Shown: positions 23,345 to 33,032 of the stretch, piece by piece
Layout of the letters: each line of letters begins with the position of its first letter
Numbering within the stretch: the first letter of the stretch is position 1
Program-made: the position numbers and the translations under genes
Notes under the pieces: model-generated
What the model saw: only the letters and a program-made list of their open reading frames with translations
Databases searched by the model: none
Told to the model about the DNA's origin: nothing
Origin: a virus
DNA length: 64,000 bases
Reading direction: 5' to 3' (one strand)
Virus record (IMG/VR): IMGVR_UViG_3300009420_000006
Span: 1-64,000 of that record

Positions 23345-23455
23345 ATGGCCCAGTGTGCAGGATGTGGAACTAAGGTGGGATGTGCGTGCAGATTAAATAA
23401 TGGTCTATGTGCCAGCTGTCGAGCTAAATTAAAAGAAAAGCAAGGTAAAAAGTAA
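23345..23455 (+). CDS. 36-residue Cys-rich microprotein
   Basis: Small zinc-binding candidate: MAQCAGCGTKVGCACRLNNG with a second pair CASC, i.e. Cys4, Cys7, Cys13, Cys15 and Cys22, Cys25. It starts 2 bases after the previous stop and ends 5 bases before the next gene, which supports its being translated. It could be a treble-clef/zinc-ribbon chaperone or assembly factor. Confidence 0.6.
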   Translation: MAQCAGCGTKVGCACRLNNGLCASCRAKLKEKQGKK

Positions 23456-23460
23456 GATAT

Positions 23461-26400
23461 ATGTTATCACCAAAATTAACCAATTGCAAAGGATGTGCAG
23501 ACATTCCTGATTTACTTAGAAGAATAGACTGTAAATTAGCAGAGCTAGGTAACAACTTATACAACAATGTTGTATTTATGTTGAATAGACCCATAGCGGT
23601 TACTGATATATCACAACTTTTAGTATACAAACGTGTACTAATGTTTAGATATTGTGATACACATTATGCAACTAGATGCCCAGAGATAAGTACAGAGGAT
23701 ATTGCTAGCAAGGTTATTCGTCTTACTGCTGGTTGTGTTTCATTATGTAATGAACCAACAGTATGTGAGATAACTACATGTGCTATTAAGCCATGTCCTA
23801 ATCCTACAACTACTACTACTAGTACATCTAGTACAAGTACAACTAGTACAACCTCTACAAGTAGTACAACAACAAGTACAACAACAATTAACTGTAACTT
23901 TACTGGTGTAATTGATTGTAGTATTACAACAACAACAACCACTACACCTCCTCCTACTACTACAACAACAACCAGTTATTTCCCAGATGCATTTGGTATA
24001 CCATGTTTATGGTCTACTAATGGAGGCAATCCAGGAAATCTAGCTGTATATAACTTTGATACTAATACGGCTACTGAAGTATTAGTTCCTAATGACTTTA
24101 CTACTACAGTAGGTATTGAAAGACCTATATGTGCTACAGAAGATAAATTATGGTTAGCTAGTGTACTTGATCAAGGATCTAATTCAAATCATAATGACGA
24201 TGTTGTATATATTAGAGAGTGGAATATAGATGGAACTACACCAAATGCTCCTACACTAACTTATGTAAGAGAAATAACAGTTTTAATAGGACAATACTCA
24301 GGAGCTAATCTTGGAGGTACAGCTGTGCAGGCTATGACTGCTATAAGTAATGATAGACTTATTATTGGAACAGGTAATCTAGATGGACAACCCTCAGGTA
24401 CTGGTGGAAGTGGTAGTATATATGTTCAAGAATTTAATATTGCTTCTGGAGGAAATATTACAATTTCCGGAAATGATATGTCTTCTAGCTGGGCAGCTGC
24501 TGGACAACCTAATGCAGCTAAATTGAGTAATCTTACTTATACAAACTCAGGGCAACTTGTATTAGGATATAGAACAGATCTTCGTCCTGATGGATCTGGT
24601 TCAGCAGGTAATGTAGGTAACTACTTAAGAGTATTCCCTACAACTCCATCTGATCCTGACTTTTCTATAAATAATACGGCAATTCAAATTATAAAACTTC
24701 AGGAACAAGGATATCCAGAATTTACAAATACTTATGTAGGACCAAAAGATGCACCTTTCTGGGGTGTAAATGGATTAGCACAAGTATTACAACCAGAAAC
24801 TCTGAATGTATATACTCTAGATCAGTTACCTCAGCAAACTTTTCCTGGAGGATATCAATTATCATTGACTACTAATGTAAGTAGTTCTAATGATTGGTTA
24901 AGTTCAGCTACAAATTGTTCTAATATTGAATTTAGTATACTTGACTCTCCTGACTGTGGTCTTACTTATTTCCCTCCATTCTTTGAACTTGGTAGTCAGA
25001 CTTATCTTGGACCTCAGACATTCCAATATGCTGGAATGACATGTACAGCAAGTCTATCTAATACTTTAACTTCTGTTAGGACTGGTCTACCATCTAATAT
25101 GGGTATGGAGTTTTTAGGATGTAGTGGACTTGTGAAACCACAATATCCTGGGGTTGGAGTAACTAAAAGTGTTATTGTACAAGGTAATGACTTTAGTATT
25201 ACAATAGATTTCCCTCAACCAGTTAATAATATTCCAATTAGAGCTGGTGTTTTAAATAGTACTACAGATGGTACAGGAGGAGATGTATACTACGTAGATA
25301 CTAATGGTGGACCTGTAACACTTTCTATAAATCAAGGATGTTTTGCTCAAGTTAATGGTAACAGACTATTTGGTGGAGTAGCAAATCCTCCAGGAGAACC
25401 AAATGCATATAGCAATGAAGGAGATGGAGAGTTTAAAGTTACTTCTACCAATAGCTTTACTTCTATGACAATATATGGTAATGCACCAACTGGTGGACCA
25501 TTGTTCTTAGGATGTCCTCCAATAAATTGTGACAACATGTTCTTTATAGAACAAGGAGGTTCTTCTTGTAATGCTCCTGAAAATGCTGGACTTTGTCCAA
25601 TACCACCAGTTGTTCCAATAAATCAAACTTCATTTACTAAAATGTATGTTTGGAATAAATTAACAGATGTGTGTACAGAAGTACCAACTCCAGTAGGTGA
25701 AGGATTTGCTTCTGGTGATACTGGAATAGGAGATAATATAATTGTAATGTCTTCTAACATTAACACCTCCAGTACCTTTAAAGAAGCCTTTATAAAATAT
25801 ACATACGATAATGTAAATGACGTTCCTGGCAACCTACAGTGGGATGGAGTACAATATGAGTTACCTACTGTCTGGAAAGATTATAACAATAATTCATTTA
25901 TTCCAAATCTTGAGGTAATTGATGATCAAACAATAGGTGTAATAGTAACTACAAGTGTTGCTGCACCAGAATATAGAGAATCTAAATTCTTAGTTTGTAC
26001 ATTCCCTACAACTGGTACAGAAATGATAGTTGAAGAGAAATTTACTCTTTCAGCAGGACATATAGGATCTGGAGATATAGTAGTAACATATAAAGTAGAT
26101 GGTGTAACACCGAACAAAGTTCTAGTGTTAGGAGGAGTAGATGTATTTGTAAATGATAATAATTTTCTAGATAGCATACTTGCAGTTCAACAATATGACT
26201 ATGATACAGGAGTTCTAGAAGTAACTACAAGAAGAGATGACTTTGGAGTTGATCCAACAATGGGTGGTGCATACTTAGCTATAGTGGATGGAGAACTTTA
26301 TGCAGGAGCTAACTTGGCATGTAAGATATCTTTTACTGCTCCATATGCGTGGACTCAACTAAATGCTAATGAGAGATCATGTCCTGCTGGTGGAGCTGGT

Positions 26401-26544
26401 ACATTACCTGGATGTAGAAAAAGTGATGGGTTTATTATAGATCCTAATGTAACCACTACTACAACTAGTAGCACAACAACGATAATACCATCTGGTGTAA
26501 GAACAATATTCACTAAATTTTATCCTATTGTAACTAATAATTGA
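23461..26544 (+). CDS. Large adhesin / receptor-binding protein with Thr-Ser stalk
   Basis: A 1027-residue protein in three parts. Residues about 1-118 form a Cys-rich anchor domain (NCKGCADIPDLLRRIDCKLAE ... CAIKPCPNP). A Thr/Ser stalk follows (about 118-145 and 153-175) split by NCNFTGVIDCS. A long beta-rich distal region follows with repeated DNRLIIGTGNLDG-like and EGFASGDTGIGDNIIVMS-like segments, compatible with a beta-propeller or lectin-type fold. A short second Thr stalk (VTTTTTSSTTTI) lies near the C-terminus. It probably projects from the virion and binds host surface polysaccharide or protein. The anchor likely attaches it to the virion. Functional role inferred. Confidence 0.6.
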   Translation: MLSPKLTNCKGCADIPDLLRRIDCKLAELGNNLYNNVVFMLNRPIAVTDISQLLVYKRVLMFRYCDTHYATRCPEISTEDIASKVIRLTAGCVSLCNEPTVCEITTCAIKPCPNPTTTTTSTSSTSTTSTTSTSSTTTSTTTINCNFTGVIDCSITTTTTTTPPPTTTTTTSYFPDAFGIPCLWSTNGGNPGNLAVYNFDTNTATEVLVPNDFTTTVGIERPICATEDKLWLASVLDQGSNSNHNDDVVYIREWNIDGTTPNAPTLTYVREITVLIGQYSGANLGGTAVQAMTAISNDRLIIGTGNLDGQPSGTGGSGSIYVQEFNIASGGNITISGNDMSSSWAAAGQPNAAKLSNLTYTNSGQLVLGYRTDLRPDGSGSAGNVGNYLRVFPTTPSDPDFSINNTAIQIIKLQEQGYPEFTNTYVGPKDAPFWGVNGLAQVLQPETLNVYTLDQLPQQTFPGGYQLSLTTNVSSSNDWLSSATNCSNIEFSILDSPDCGLTYFPPFFELGSQTYLGPQTFQYAGMTCTASLSNTLTSVRTGLPSNMGMEFLGCSGLVKPQYPGVGVTKSVIVQGNDFSITIDFPQPVNNIPIRAGVLNSTTDGTGGDVYYVDTNGGPVTLSINQGCFAQVNGNRLFGGVANPPGEPNAYSNEGDGEFKVTSTNSFTSMTIYGNAPTGGPLFLGCPPINCDNMFFIEQGGSSCNAPENAGLCPIPPVVPINQTSFTKMYVWNKLTDVCTEVPTPVGEGFASGDTGIGDNIIVMSSNINTSSTFKEAFIKYTYDNVNDVPGNLQWDGVQYELPTVWKDYNNNSFIPNLEVIDDQTIGVIVTTSVAAPEYRESKFLVCTFPTTGTEMIVEEKFTLSAGHIGSGDIVVTYKVDGVTPNKVLVLGGVDVFVNDNNFLDSILAVQQYDYDTGVLEVTTRRDDFGVDPTMGGAYLAIVDGELYAGANLACKISFTAPYAWTQLNANERSCPAGGAGTLPGCRKSDGFIIDPNVTTTTTSSTTTIIPSGVRTIFTKFYPIVTNN

Positions 26545-26546
26545 TT

Positions 26547-28880
26547 ATGAGATTAACGCAACACATATTAGATAAGATTGAAGAATTGAGATTACAATAT
26601 CCCAATGCTACATCTATTGGATTTGGAAAGAAACAATCTAATGGTGTAGAAACTGGTGAGTTTGCTATTATAGTGGGAGTAAAAGAAAAGAAAGATACTT
26701 CTTTAATTCCTGCAAATGAGTTGCTTCCAGTTGAGGTTATTGTAAGTAATCAAAGCTTAAAAACAGATGTAGTAGAAGTATATGAAAACTTTGTATTAGG
26801 AACATGTTCTTCTAGTTGTGGTAACATAAATCCTGGAACAAACAATGCAGCTAATAGAGCTACTGTAAGACCTATTCAAGGAGGAACTTCCATGTCTAGT
26901 AGAAACAATAATACTACAGTGGGAACTTTGGGAGGTATAGTACGTCATACAGATAGTGGGTGTACAGTGGGATTAACAAACAATCATGTTAGTATAAGTG
27001 ATGCATTCTTTACAACTGCTAGAGATTCAAACGGTATTCTAGAAAATGATTATGATCCAGTAAACCGAGTTTATCAAAATGGAGAACAAGGAAGTTCTAC
27101 TCCTACTTCATTAAACTTTGGAGTAAGTCTAAGATATGTTCCTATACATCCTTTAAGTACAGGATTAGTAAATCAGGTAGATGCAGCTATATTTTCTATT
27201 GATGAGAGTGCATTTTCAATATCACAGTCCTGGAATCAAGTAGGGCTAGAATCTATACTTGGAAACAACGCTCCACCTTTTGCAAGTACTACTGAACTAG
27301 ATAATTTACTAGCTACTAATCCTCGTGTTTACAGTTCTGGAAGAACAACTGGAGCAAAAGGATTTACTCCTGATTGTCCTATGACAATACATCAAACAGG
27401 TGTTACTATTAACTTAGAATATAAACTACAAGGAGTAGGTACGTTATGTCAATTTAGCAGATCTATTTCATTTATAAAACCAACTCAAGAAGAACCCAAT
27501 GCTCAAAACCCTAGTTCAGTTTGTCCTAATCCTATATTTAGTGGTGACTCAGGATCTTTCTTACTAGCAGATATAAATGGAACTATCAAGATAATAGGAA
27601 TATGTTATGCTGGTAGTGCGAATGCTTCAGGTGTAGCTATTATAGGTTATGCATGTAGAATAGATGATGTAGCAACACAATTAGGAATAGAACAATATGT
27701 AGATACAGCAACAAATGCTGGAGTAATGGTAGATCCAACTACTGTTGAATATAGAACTATAGCAGGTGCGAGTGATGAAAAGTTTATTTTATGTGAAAAC
27801 GAAGAATACTGGCAAGTAGGATTTACAGGTAGTTTATTAAATAACTGTGTTGCTGAAACAACTACTACTAGCACATCTACGAGCACTTCTAGTACTACAA
27901 CTACAACAACTACACCTGTACCTACTACAACTACAACAACTACCCCTGTGCCTACTACCACTACTACAAGTAGTTCTACTAGCACAAGTACCTCTACTAG
28001 TACATCAACTAGTACCAGTACAAGCACATCAACTAGTACAAGTACAAGTACCAGTACGTCAACTAGTACCAGTACGTCTACTACTAGTACCAGCACTTCT
28101 ACTAGTACAACAACCAGCACTACTACTTTAACACCAACTACTACAACTACTACTACAACCGAAAAGATCTTTAATTTGGACTGGAGTATAGCTGGAAGTC
28201 CTCAACCGGAGTTTAGTGGTGGTACACTTATAATATTAAAAAATAGTATTGAAGTTCTTAATGAAACTATAGATTCAACAACTCCTTCTAAGAGTGGGGT
28301 GATAACATATATTAATGGTGACTCTTTTAATTTCAAACAGGTTACTACCAATTCAAGTGGTGGTACTTTATCAATTGATCATCAGAGAAGTGGTACTCCT
28401 TCTGCAAGTATTCCTACACTTCCTGAAACTCAATTTGTAACTACTGGTAATTCGTTCCAATCAACTAGTACTGCTACTCTCGGAGCTTTTGATTCTACAG
28501 TGGCTTTTACATCGATTTCTACTGTGGCAGTTAATGGATCAGTAACTGTAAATTATGCAGATGCCGGAAATCAGAGTTTCTATTCAATTATAACAAACCA
28601 ATCTGGAACCCAGGTATTCTTAGCAGTATCTGATCCTATAGATAATGGTACTACAGCTGTAAACTTTATAATTGGTGATCAATACCAAATAGAAACTTAT
28701 TATGAAGCTACACAACCTGGTCCTCAAAGAACTATTACTCAATCTGGATCTGGAGCAGGAATGTCTCCATTTGCTGATAGTCTAACAGGTAATGTTAACA
28801 CTATAATAGGTCCTAATACTAGTACTTTTACCCCAACGACAGATTCTTCTGCTATAATAATTAGTATAAATCAAAATTAA
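26547..28880 (+). CDS. Trypsin-like serine protease on a Thr/Ser stalk (virion surface protein)
   Basis: A 777-residue protein. Residues about 1-430 carry a chymotrypsin-fold protease signature: His147 in TNNHVS, Asp212 in NQVDAAIFS and Ser335 in FSGDSGSFLL, in correct order and spacing, with GTLGGIVRHTDSGCTVGL before the His. A Thr/Ser linker (438-538) follows, then a beta-rich distal domain (FNLDWSIAG...). The ATG at 26547 is preferred over the TTG two codons earlier. It may degrade host surface proteins during adsorption or process virion proteins. Protease activity is predicted from the triad; surface location from the stalk and neighbours. Confidence 0.75.
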   Translation: MRLTQHILDKIEELRLQYPNATSIGFGKKQSNGVETGEFAIIVGVKEKKDTSLIPANELLPVEVIVSNQSLKTDVVEVYENFVLGTCSSSCGNINPGTNNAANRATVRPIQGGTSMSSRNNNTTVGTLGGIVRHTDSGCTVGLTNNHVSISDAFFTTARDSNGILENDYDPVNRVYQNGEQGSSTPTSLNFGVSLRYVPIHPLSTGLVNQVDAAIFSIDESAFSISQSWNQVGLESILGNNAPPFASTTELDNLLATNPRVYSSGRTTGAKGFTPDCPMTIHQTGVTINLEYKLQGVGTLCQFSRSISFIKPTQEEPNAQNPSSVCPNPIFSGDSGSFLLADINGTIKIIGICYAGSANASGVAIIGYACRIDDVATQLGIEQYVDTATNAGVMVDPTTVEYRTIAGASDEKFILCENEEYWQVGFTGSLLNNCVAETTTTSTSTSTSSTTTTTTTPVPTTTTTTTPVPTTTTTSSSTSTSTSTSTSTSTSTSTSTSTSTSTSTSTSTSTSTTSTSTSTSTTTSTTTLTPTTTTTTTTEKIFNLDWSIAGSPQPEFSGGTLIILKNSIEVLNETIDSTTPSKSGVITYINGDSFNFKQVTTNSSGGTLSIDHQRSGTPSASIPTLPETQFVTTGNSFQSTSTATLGAFDSTVAFTSISTVAVNGSVTVNYADAGNQSFYSIITNQSGTQVFLAVSDPIDNGTTAVNFIIGDQYQIETYYEATQPGPQRTITQSGSGAGMSPFADSLTGNVNTIIGPNTSTFTPTTDSSAIIISINQN
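27858..28159 (+). repeat. Thr/Ser-codon microsatellite (stalk)
   Basis: About 300 bases of ACN/AGT/TCN codons with near-repeats such as ACTAGTACCAGTACAAG, encoding roughly 100 residues of Thr, Ser and two PVP inserts. It is the longest such tract in the window; shorter ones occur near 23806-23970, 30594-30640, 30868-30945, 31320-31510, 41950-42015 and 43275-43340. Confidence 0.8.
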
Positions 28881-28900
28881 ACAAATAAAATAATAAAATT

Positions 28901-30049
28901 ATGTCAACACAAAATTGCTCAAATTGTTACAACGGCTGTACTGAAATTACTTCAGACAAGTGCGTTAAATATACAGGAGTAGATGTACCTATATTAGGAA
29001 TAAAGAATGGAGATTCTTTATCTTTTGTAGAACAAGCTCTTATTACTTTTTTAGGTGCTGCTTTAGATGGCACAGGAATACTTCCTGTAGTTCCTGCATC
29101 AGATATATGTCCTGTAGTACAGGCTAATCTAGATGATTGTAATCCTCTATCCTTAAATAATTATCTTGTAGGTATAATAAAAACTATTTGTATATTAAAT
29201 GAACAACTAGAAAATATACAAGGTGGTGCACCTAATGGTGCATATACTTTAGAATGTGTTACAGGAGTTCAAAATCCAAATAGTACATCTGATGTACTAC
29301 AGCAAACTATAGTAAAGTTATGTGAAGTTGAGCAATCACTAAACACTTTTATTACAGATGTTACAAATAACTATGTACAAATTGTTGACATAAATACATA
29401 CATAGAAAACTATTTTAATACTAATCCTGAGCAACAATTACTTAGTAATAGAATGGTTCCAGGTTCTGCTCAAGCTTACTTTGGAGCATTAACACCGTTT
29501 GATGCATCAGGTGCAGGTATAGGTATATGGAACAGAATATTTCTATGTAACGGAAACAATGGTACACCTGATTTAAGAGGAAGAGTAATAGTTACTGTAA
29601 ACTCTGCTGAAATGGGTGGAGGAACATTAGATAATGCTGTTAATCCTTCTTTAGTTGGAAACCCTGCTTATAATATAAATTCTCAAACAGGAACTAATCA
29701 AGTTACTTTATCTATACAACAAATGCCAGGGCACGGTCACACAACAAATACAGGTACAAATACAACTGGAACATCAAACCCTGCAACTCATAAACACCAA
29801 ATGTTAGTTAAACCAGGGGTGATGGGCCAACCTGGAAATACTGATTATTCTAATCCTGGAGGAAAGGGAGAAGGTGGTAGAAGAACAATGGATGCTGGTG
29901 TTGCTGGTTCTGGTAGTTATAACGCAGCATATACAGAATTAGAAGGACAACACAATCATGCAATAAGTATTGATCAAACTGGTGGAGGATTATCACACGA
30001 TAATTACCAACCTTCATACTCAGCATACTATATTATTTATTTACCTTAA
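28901..30049 (+). CDS. Tail-collar-domain fiber protein
   Basis: A 382-residue protein. Residues 1-184 are a Cys-rich attachment region (NCSNCYNGCTEITSDKCVKY) with a helical spacer. Residues 185-382 match the phage tail collar / microcystin-dependent-protein layout: MVPGSAQAYFG, IWNRIFLCNGNNGTPDLRGRV, GHGHTTNTG, NHAISIDQTGGGLSH, then the terminal YQPSYSAYYIIYLP. Such domains trimerise at fiber tips or collars and contact the host. The HxH pairs may bind metal at the trimer axis. It belongs to the adhesin cluster. Confidence 0.78.
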   Translation: MSTQNCSNCYNGCTEITSDKCVKYTGVDVPILGIKNGDSLSFVEQALITFLGAALDGTGILPVVPASDICPVVQANLDDCNPLSLNNYLVGIIKTICILNEQLENIQGGAPNGAYTLECVTGVQNPNSTSDVLQQTIVKLCEVEQSLNTFITDVTNNYVQIVDINTYIENYFNTNPEQQLLSNRMVPGSAQAYFGALTPFDASGAGIGIWNRIFLCNGNNGTPDLRGRVIVTVNSAEMGGGTLDNAVNPSLVGNPAYNINSQTGTNQVTLSIQQMPGHGHTTNTGTNTTGTSNPATHKHQMLVKPGVMGQPGNTDYSNPGGKGEGGRRTMDAGVAGSGSYNAAYTELEGQHNHAISIDQTGGGLSHDNYQPSYSAYYIIYLP

Positions 30050-30060
30050 TACTAAAAACT

Positions 30061-30372
30061 ATGGCATACTTATCTACAAACCCTTGTTGTACAGATATAA
30101 CACTAAATTCAACTTGTGGGTGTTCAGGCACTACAACTGCTGATCCATGTAAGACTGGAGTACACTATTCAAAATCTATTACATATAATGGACCTACGTT
30201 ACCTTGTTCAAATGTGCAACCTTGTGATGATTTAAACGTTGCTTTGTCTAAAATTGACGAACTTCTTTGTATATTGAAGACTCAACAAGTAACAAATACA
30301 TCAGACATTGCTAATATTAAAGAACAAGTGATACTGATAAATCAAACATTAAACACCTGTTGTGCATCATAA
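30061..30372 (+). CDS. Cys-rich small fiber-associated protein
   Basis: A 103-residue protein with an N-terminal Cys-rich part (NPCCTDITLNSTCGCSGTTT) and a C-terminal helical/coiled-coil part (ALSKIDELLCILKTQQV...IANIKEQVILINQTLN) ending CCAS. The coiled coil suggests trimerisation. It directly follows the collar-domain fiber and may attach it or act as a short fiber. No recognised family. Confidence 0.55.
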   Translation: MAYLSTNPCCTDITLNSTCGCSGTTTADPCKTGVHYSKSITYNGPTLPCSNVQPCDDLNVALSKIDELLCILKTQQVTNTSDIANIKEQVILINQTLNTCCAS

Positions 30373-30647
30373 TGGAAGCATTTATAAAACTAACAACTGC
30401 AGGAAATAATACTGGACCCTTCAATCTTTTTTCAGATGTGAATGGGTTTACTACTGTCTTTGAATCTGGTATAACTAAAGCTTCTTTATTAGCTGGTTAC
30501 ACTAGTACTGTAGTTCCTGACTTTACTACTGTGATAAAGGTAACATCAGATTCATTATGTACAAATAGTTTTGATATTATATTACAACAACCAACAACAA
30601 CAACTAGTACTAGTAGCACAACAAGCACAACAACGACAATACCATAA
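30372..30647 (+). CDS. GPF-anchor protein ending in a bare Thr/Ser stalk
   Basis: A 91-residue protein. The domain KLTTAGNNTGPFNLFSDVNG...VFESGIT...YTSTVVP...KVTSDSLCTNSFD is one copy of a family repeated in the next three genes and again at 43511. It is followed only by TTTTSTSSTTSTTTTIP and a stop, so the stalk carries no distal domain. ATG at 30372 overlaps the previous stop; an upstream Met four codons earlier is inside the previous gene. Probably a virion-surface protein. The distal domain may have been lost. Confidence 0.6.
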   Translation: MEAFIKLTTAGNNTGPFNLFSDVNGFTTVFESGITKASLLAGYTSTVVPDFTTVIKVTSDSLCTNSFDIILQQPTTTTSTSSTTSTTTTIP

Positions 30648-30649
30648 TT

Positions 30650-31783
30650 ATGGCTTTAATAGAGATAACATTAACAATAGACGGACAAGCAGGACCATTT
30701 GATTTATTTTCAAATGTAGATAACTATGTAAACCCTTTTGAAACACAAGTACCTGCTGCAAGTTTAACTGGTGGATATATAACATCATTAGCTCCTCCAA
30801 ATACTTCTATTGTTAGAATTTGCTCTACAGGCGTTTGTACTAATTGTATAGATGTTCCTACTAATTGTCCTACCACTACAACAACAACTAGTTCCAGTAC
30901 TTCCACTACTACAAGTACTTCAACATCAACATCAACAACTACTACAGAAGTACCACCAAATAGATTTAACTGGGAGCTTATAACAAATACACCAGGATCA
31001 TTAATTGCAGCCGACCCACAAAAATCTACTTTAACAGTTACTGTTAATGCAGTTGAAGTGGTAAATGTAGCTATTACAGGAAGTGCATCTTCAGCAAGTG
31101 GTTCAGTAGATATACTACCAGGAGATATTGTAGCTGCTAACATCTTTACTCAAAGAGAGGGTATGTATAACTTTATTCATACAATAGTAGAAGATGGTAT
31201 ATTCTATCAACCACAAGATGAATGTCTTGACTGTTTTGACGATTACACTACTGTTATGTCTCCAAACTTTGTAGGAGCAGGGGTAGATGTAGATTTCTCT
31301 TTTGTAGCTGATACGTATAAAGAACTTACTACAACAACTACCACAACTATAGCAGCAACTACAACAACAACTACAAGTAGTACCTCTTCAACAACAACAA
31401 CAACTACAACTTGTGATTGTTCATTAAATGGTGCAAGTGTAACTCTTGTAAGTGGCTCAACGACAACAACAACAACTCTTCAACCAACAACTACTACAAC
31501 TACTACTAATGCTGGAGCAAATATTCCAGGATTGATCTCTACTTTATTTACATCAAACCTTGCTGTTGGTATTTGTGAATATGCAGTAAATCAATTTGTT
31601 TGGAAAACCGGAACGACTACTGTTGCTTTTGGTGATTTTCTTTTCACTCAATCTGGAGGGTCTGTCGGTAGTGTATTTGATGGTGACTCTAAATATTGGC
31701 ATGCTAATTTTGATGGAGATAGCTATATAGTAAAAGTAAATAGTCTTGGTGAGATTACATATGTAACTAATTGTAACCCTTAA
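30650..31783 (+). CDS. GPF-anchor protein with stalks and two distal domains
   Basis: A 377-residue protein. The anchor (about 1-72) has TIDGQAGPFDLFSNVDNYVNPFE. A Thr/Ser linker follows (73-100). A beta domain beginning RFNWELITNT shares the pattern of the distal domain of the serine-protease protein (about 103-225). More Thr linkers follow (225-285), and then a C-terminal domain (about 288-377) with FDGDSKYWHANFDGDSY. It is therefore a beads-on-a-string surface protein. Its role in host recognition is inferred. Confidence 0.6.
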   Translation: MALIEITLTIDGQAGPFDLFSNVDNYVNPFETQVPAASLTGGYITSLAPPNTSIVRICSTGVCTNCIDVPTNCPTTTTTTSSSTSTTTSTSTSTSTTTTEVPPNRFNWELITNTPGSLIAADPQKSTLTVTVNAVEVVNVAITGSASSASGSVDILPGDIVAANIFTQREGMYNFIHTIVEDGIFYQPQDECLDCFDDYTTVMSPNFVGAGVDVDFSFVADTYKELTTTTTTTIAATTTTTTSSTSSTTTTTTTCDCSLNGASVTLVSGSTTTTTTLQPTTTTTTTNAGANIPGLISTLFTSNLAVGICEYAVNQFVWKTGTTTVAFGDFLFTQSGGSVGSVFDGDSKYWHANFDGDSYIVKVNSLGEITYVTNCNP

Positions 31784-31795
31784 AATTAATTTATA

Positions 31796-32347
31796 ATGGC
31801 AAACAACATAATATTTAATATAAAACTTACCAGTGCAGGAAATTGTTCAGGACCAGTTGATCTTTATTCAGATGTAGATAACTATGTAACAGCATTTGAG
31901 AGTGGGGTTTCTATAACACAATTAACAAGTGCATTAGGTTACAACACAAGTAATGTTCCAGCTGGAACTATTATTATAAGAATACAAAATGCTAATACTA
32001 ATCATGCTTGTAATGATAACTATGTAGATGTTTCACTTCCTGGAACTGAATATACAGAAGGATATTTCTTTGATAGTACACCTTATGCTTCATCTGGTGC
32101 TGGATGTATTGCTGGAGATGATACTGATAGTCAATACTTTCATAATGGTATTGTTATAGGAAATTTATATATACCACCGGAAGGAAGTTTCTTATATGAT
32201 TTTAGTGATCCAGTGGGAGCAACTTTACTAAACTTAACACCAGGTTGGTATGGAATAGCAAATGATACAAACATACCTGTCGAAGCAATGATATTAATAG
32301 GAGCAAATGGATATGAAGTTGAATGTTGTAATGTTCTATGTCCATAA
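31796..32347 (+). CDS. GPF-anchor protein with Cys-containing C-domain
   Basis: A 183-residue protein. The anchor family motif is KLTSAGNCSGPVDLYSDVDNYVTAFESGV, followed by NVPAGTIIIRIQ and NDNYVDV. No Thr stalk is present; a C-terminal beta domain (GYFFDSTPYASSGAG ... EVECCNVLCP) is attached directly. Paralog of the genes before and after it. Probably a structural/surface protein. Confidence 0.6.
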   Translation: MANNIIFNIKLTSAGNCSGPVDLYSDVDNYVTAFESGVSITQLTSALGYNTSNVPAGTIIIRIQNANTNHACNDNYVDVSLPGTEYTEGYFFDSTPYASSGAGCIAGDDTDSQYFHNGIVIGNLYIPPEGSFLYDFSDPVGATLLNLTPGWYGIANDTNIPVEAMILIGANGYEVECCNVLCP

Positions 32348-32362
32348 CAATAAAAATATAAA

Positions 32363-33031
32363 ATGGCAATATTAATACAAGCTAGTAGTGTAGGAAGTGA
32401 TGCAGGACCTTTTAACTTGTTTTCTCAAGTAAATGGATTTACAGAATCTTTTGAAACAGGTATAACATCTCTTCAACTTCTTGTAGGGTTTGTTTCATAC
32501 AATGTCCCTGCAGGTACTACAGTGGTTAGAATTCAATCTTCTAATGATGATTGTAATTCTTTTGTAGATGAACCTATAGATACACCTCCTGTTTGTCCAA
32601 ACACTGTTCCTGTTTTTCAGATATGTAATACTAACTCATCAATGGATGATAACTTTAATATACTTTTAAACGGAGTTACAATAGGATCTGTTGACCTAAG
32701 TCAAAATGCTCAAGTAGGAGCAGTATTTATTGCTAGCACTACTCCAGTAACTTTAACTGAACCAAACTTCCCATGTCCTTTAGGTGGTATGCAATTATTC
32801 TTTTTTGATCCAGCTTTAATATCTTATAGAAACCATATAGAAATGGTAAATACACAAAATAACGGAAATGGTAATCTAGGAAACTTAGCAATAAGTAACT
32901 ACGATTTAGCAGGTAGTATATTATCAAATCCATGTCTCGTAAATACATTTCAGTTTAGTGGAAGTTCAGGAGATAATTTTAGTTTTACTTGGATTTATGA
33001 TCAATGCTGTCAATCACAACCATTACTTTAA
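32363..33031 (+). CDS. GPF-anchor protein with beta-sandwich C-domain
   Basis: A 222-residue protein. The anchor has ASSVGSDAGPFNLFSQVNGFTESFETGIT ... NVPAGTTVVRIQSS. The C-terminal domain (about 80-222), including NSSMDDNFNILLNGVTIGSV and FSFTWIYDQCCQ, resembles a jelly-roll/beta-sandwich. No stalk. It is the last gene of the adhesin module and is followed by tandem hairpins. Confidence 0.6.
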   Translation: MAILIQASSVGSDAGPFNLFSQVNGFTESFETGITSLQLLVGFVSYNVPAGTTVVRIQSSNDDCNSFVDEPIDTPPVCPNTVPVFQICNTNSSMDDNFNILLNGVTIGSVDLSQNAQVGAVFIASTTPVTLTEPNFPCPLGGMQLFFFDPALISYRNHIEMVNTQNNGNGNLGNLAISNYDLAGSILSNPCLVNTFQFSGSSGDNFSFTWIYDQCCQSQPLL

Positions 33032-33032
33032 A

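Noticed and set aside
27647-28120. Minus-strand frame rich in Val/Leu opposite the Thr/Ser stalk
   Set aside because: It is the antisense reading of ACN repeats (GT-rich), which yields Val/Leu runs automatically; there is no start context and it lies inside the protease gene.
27858-28159. Repeat tract considered as a CRISPR array or minisatellite
   Set aside because: Units are irregular, codon-phased and encode Thr/Ser in frame; there are no fixed-length spacers.
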